Shown here: positions 62,378 through 64,000 of the stretch, piece after piece
How positions within the stretch are numbered: the stretch's first letter is position 1
How the letters are laid out: each line of letters begins with the position of its first letter
Source of the DNA: Streptomyces sp. T12
GTDB lineage: Bacteria; Actinomycetota; Actinomycetes; Streptomycetales; Streptomycetaceae
Direction: 5' to 3'
Length of the DNA: 64,000 nt
Assembly (NCBI RefSeq): GCF_028736035.1
Contig: NZ_CP117866.1
Location: forward strand, 7,688,001 to 7,752,000
Made by a program: the position numbers and the translations under genes
Notes under the pieces: generated by a model
Seen by the model: only the letters and a program-made list of their open reading frames with translations
The model's database searches: none
Told to the model about the DNA's origin: nothing

Positions 62378-63949
62378 GCAGACGGTGAAGGGATCGACTC
62401 CGTCCCACGCCTCGCGCCGCGCGTCGGCGAGCCGGTCGCGCACCAGACGCGGCTCCACGTCGAACGACAGGCACGCCCGGTCGCGAGGGGTGAAGGCCGG
62501 CCAGTCCGGCAGCGCCCGGGTCGAAGGAGTCCCGTGGTGGGCGAACGAGGTGAAGGAGTCGATCATCTTCGCGGACAGGGCCCGTGCCGTCGGGAGGTCG
62601 GCCGGCGCGGCACCGGTGAAGTCGCCCTGGCCCCAGTTGCCGAAGGTGTACTGGACGTCGCTGCCGTGCGTGGGCCCGAACGGGCCGGCTTCGGCATAGT
62701 CGAAGGTGTACTGCCACACCCGGGCGCCGGCCCGGTGGGCGTACTCGGCCAGCCAGACCGAGGGCATCACGACGAACCAGCCGCTGAGCACGTCGTTGAG
62801 GGTCGTGTGCCCGGGCAGGGCGGTGTCGTCGTAGACCTTCAGGAGCCGGTCCCAGGCGCGCTCGCCCGTCGCCTGGCGGGCCAGGGTCTCGAAACGGCCG
62901 GAGAAGACGGGCGAGCCCATGAACGGCTCGGCCTCCATGTTGCAGGTGCCGATCAGCAGATCGACGTCTCCGTCCACGGCTCCCAGCGGGTGCTGCGGCA
63001 GCACCTGCCCGTCGATGACGTGGCCGTACGGCTCCAGCAGCTGGGGGTCGTTCGCGGCCTGCACCGAGGCGTCGAGCAGTTCCCCGGTCGACACCGTCGT
63101 CAGGCGCGAGGTGTCCGTGGTCTTGAGGGAGCGCAGGACCGCCTCCCGAGTGGCGGAGGCGAACTCGGTGGTGTGGCAGGGGCGCGGGCCGCCGCTCTGG
63201 ATGATGGCGCGGTGGAACAGTCCGCGCGCCCGGGAGGTGCCGAGCAGCGCGCCGATGGACATGGCGCCCGCCGACTCGCCCATGACCGTGACGGCGCACG
63301 GGTCACCGCCGAAGGCGGCGATGTTGTCGCGGACCCAGCGCAGTGCGGCCATCTGGTCCAGCAGCCGCAGGTTCCCGGAACCGTAACGGTCCGGCTGGTA
63401 GAGGCTGCCGAAGGCGCCCAGCCGGTAGTTGAACGTGACGACGACACAGTCGCGCTGGGCATAGTTCCCGCCGTCGAAGGTCGGGTCGTTGCCCGTCCCG
63501 GCGAGGAACCCGCCGCCGTGGACCCACACGATCACCGGCCGCTTCCCCTTGGTGGAGGGGGACCAGACGTTGAGGTACAGACAGTCCTCGCTCTGGTTCG
63601 GGGTCTCCGGCAGGCCGGGCAGCAGTGGCACCTGCGGTGCGGCATGGCCGTACGCGGACGCATCCCGCACGCCCGTCCACGACGTCACCGGCTGCGGCGG
63701 GGCGTAGCGCCGGGAGCCGGTCGGCGGGGCGGCGTAGGGCAGCCCCTTCCAGACCAGCACGCCGTCGCCGCGCTCGACGCCGCGCACCTTGCCCGATCGG
63801 GTGCCGACGACGACCGACCGGGCGCCCGCGTCGCGGCGGGGACTCGCCAGGGCGTCGGTGGGGGCCAAGGCCCCGGCCCCGAGCGCCCCGCCGACAACGC
63901 CCGCGCCCGCGACTCCCAGAAACCCTCTACGTCCGAGACCCTGACTCAA
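62375..63949 (-). CDS. Tat-exported type B carboxylesterase
   Basis: Alpha/beta hydrolase of 524 residues. A twin-arginine signal GRRGFLGVAGAGVVGGALGA is followed by the type B esterase core: SEDCLYLNVWSP, oxyanion hole WVHGGGFLAG, nucleophile GESAG (224-228, Ser226), and late His in FTSFAHHGTPST. Secreted folded; hydrolyses carboxylic esters of unknown type. Convergent with the SDR gene; the 51 bases upstream end the window. Confidence 0.9.
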   Translation of the reverse strand: MSQGLGRRGFLGVAGAGVVGGALGAGALAPTDALASPRRDAGARSVVVGTRSGKVRGVERGDGVLVWKGLPYAAPPTGSRRYAPPQPVTSWTGVRDASAYGHAAPQVPLLPGLPETPNQSEDCLYLNVWSPSTKGKRPVIVWVHGGGFLAGTGNDPTFDGGNYAQRDCVVVTFNYRLGAFGSLYQPDRYGSGNLRLLDQMAALRWVRDNIAAFGGDPCAVTVMGESAGAMSIGALLGTSRARGLFHRAIIQSGGPRPCHTTEFASATREAVLRSLKTTDTSRLTTVSTGELLDASVQAANDPQLLEPYGHVIDGQVLPQHPLGAVDGDVDLLIGTCNMEAEPFMGSPVFSGRFETLARQATGERAWDRLLKVYDDTALPGHTTLNDVLSGWFVVMPSVWLAEYAHRAGARVWQYTFDYAEAGPFGPTHGSDVQYTFGNWGQGDFTGAAPADLPTARALSAKMIDSFTSFAHHGTPSTRALPDWPAFTPRDRACLSFDVEPRLVRDRLADARREAWDGVDPFTVC

Positions 63950-64000
63950 CGGGATACCCCTTCCCTGCGTGAAACCGCGAGACGAAAGCCGAGGCCGACA

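Overview
The window is a piece of a Streptomyces chromosome. The DNA is very GC-rich with codon bias to match, and the left half carries conserved Streptomyces genes in a familiar order. These include four consecutive type I signal peptidase genes (sipW-sipX-sipY-sipZ), the sporulation sigma factor gene whiG (280 residues), a DUF2469 gene and a mycothiol-dependent isomerase-type gene. No tRNA, rRNA, CRISPR array, transposase or integrase was seen.

Positions 1-31274 are mainly core genes on the + strand. They run: ffh (5' end missing), an FtsH-type protease, a methyltransferase (-), an archaeal/eukaryotic-type prolyl-tRNA synthetase, a SprT-like zinc protein, rpsP-khpA-rimM-trmD-rplS, sipWXYZ, a Nudix gene, DUF2469, the yraN-yifB/comM-dprA set, whiG, a TetR-type regulator, an M23 peptidase (-), rpsB-tsf-pyrH-frr-cdsA, rlmN, and a TPP-riboswitch-controlled thiamine ABC transporter (thiBPQ).

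Positions 31300-43612 are mixed. They hold an LAETG sortase substrate behind a textbook promoter and a perfect 23-bp inverted repeat, a LOG-family hydrolase, a VOC protein, and an ABC transporter whose ATPase has degenerate motifs. A putrescine/GABA block follows (aminotransferase, Lrp regulator, aminobutyraldehyde dehydrogenase, PotD-like binding protein without permeases), then a Na+/H+ antiporter.

Positions 43630-63949 are accessory and share a theme of aldehyde, quinone and reactive-carbonyl metabolism. Genes include a zinc alcohol dehydrogenase, a flavodoxin-like quinone reductase, NTF2-like, DJ-1/PfpI and MoaF-like proteins, and an alpha/beta hydrolase. There is also a Tat-exported molybdenum aldehyde oxidoreductase with its XdhC chaperone, a GH78 alpha-L-rhamnosidase, two SDRs, a cyclophilin-like lipoprotein and a carboxylesterase. 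Two paralogous MmyB-type XRE regulators lie in this part, along with a probable relic of a third. Intergenic sites with a GGGA-N8-TCCC dyad and an AT-rich centre recur next to these genes, one directly in front of each regulator. I propose they are the shared operator of this island. Gene relics (DUF2255, HTH, MFS-like tail) indicate repeated rearrangement.
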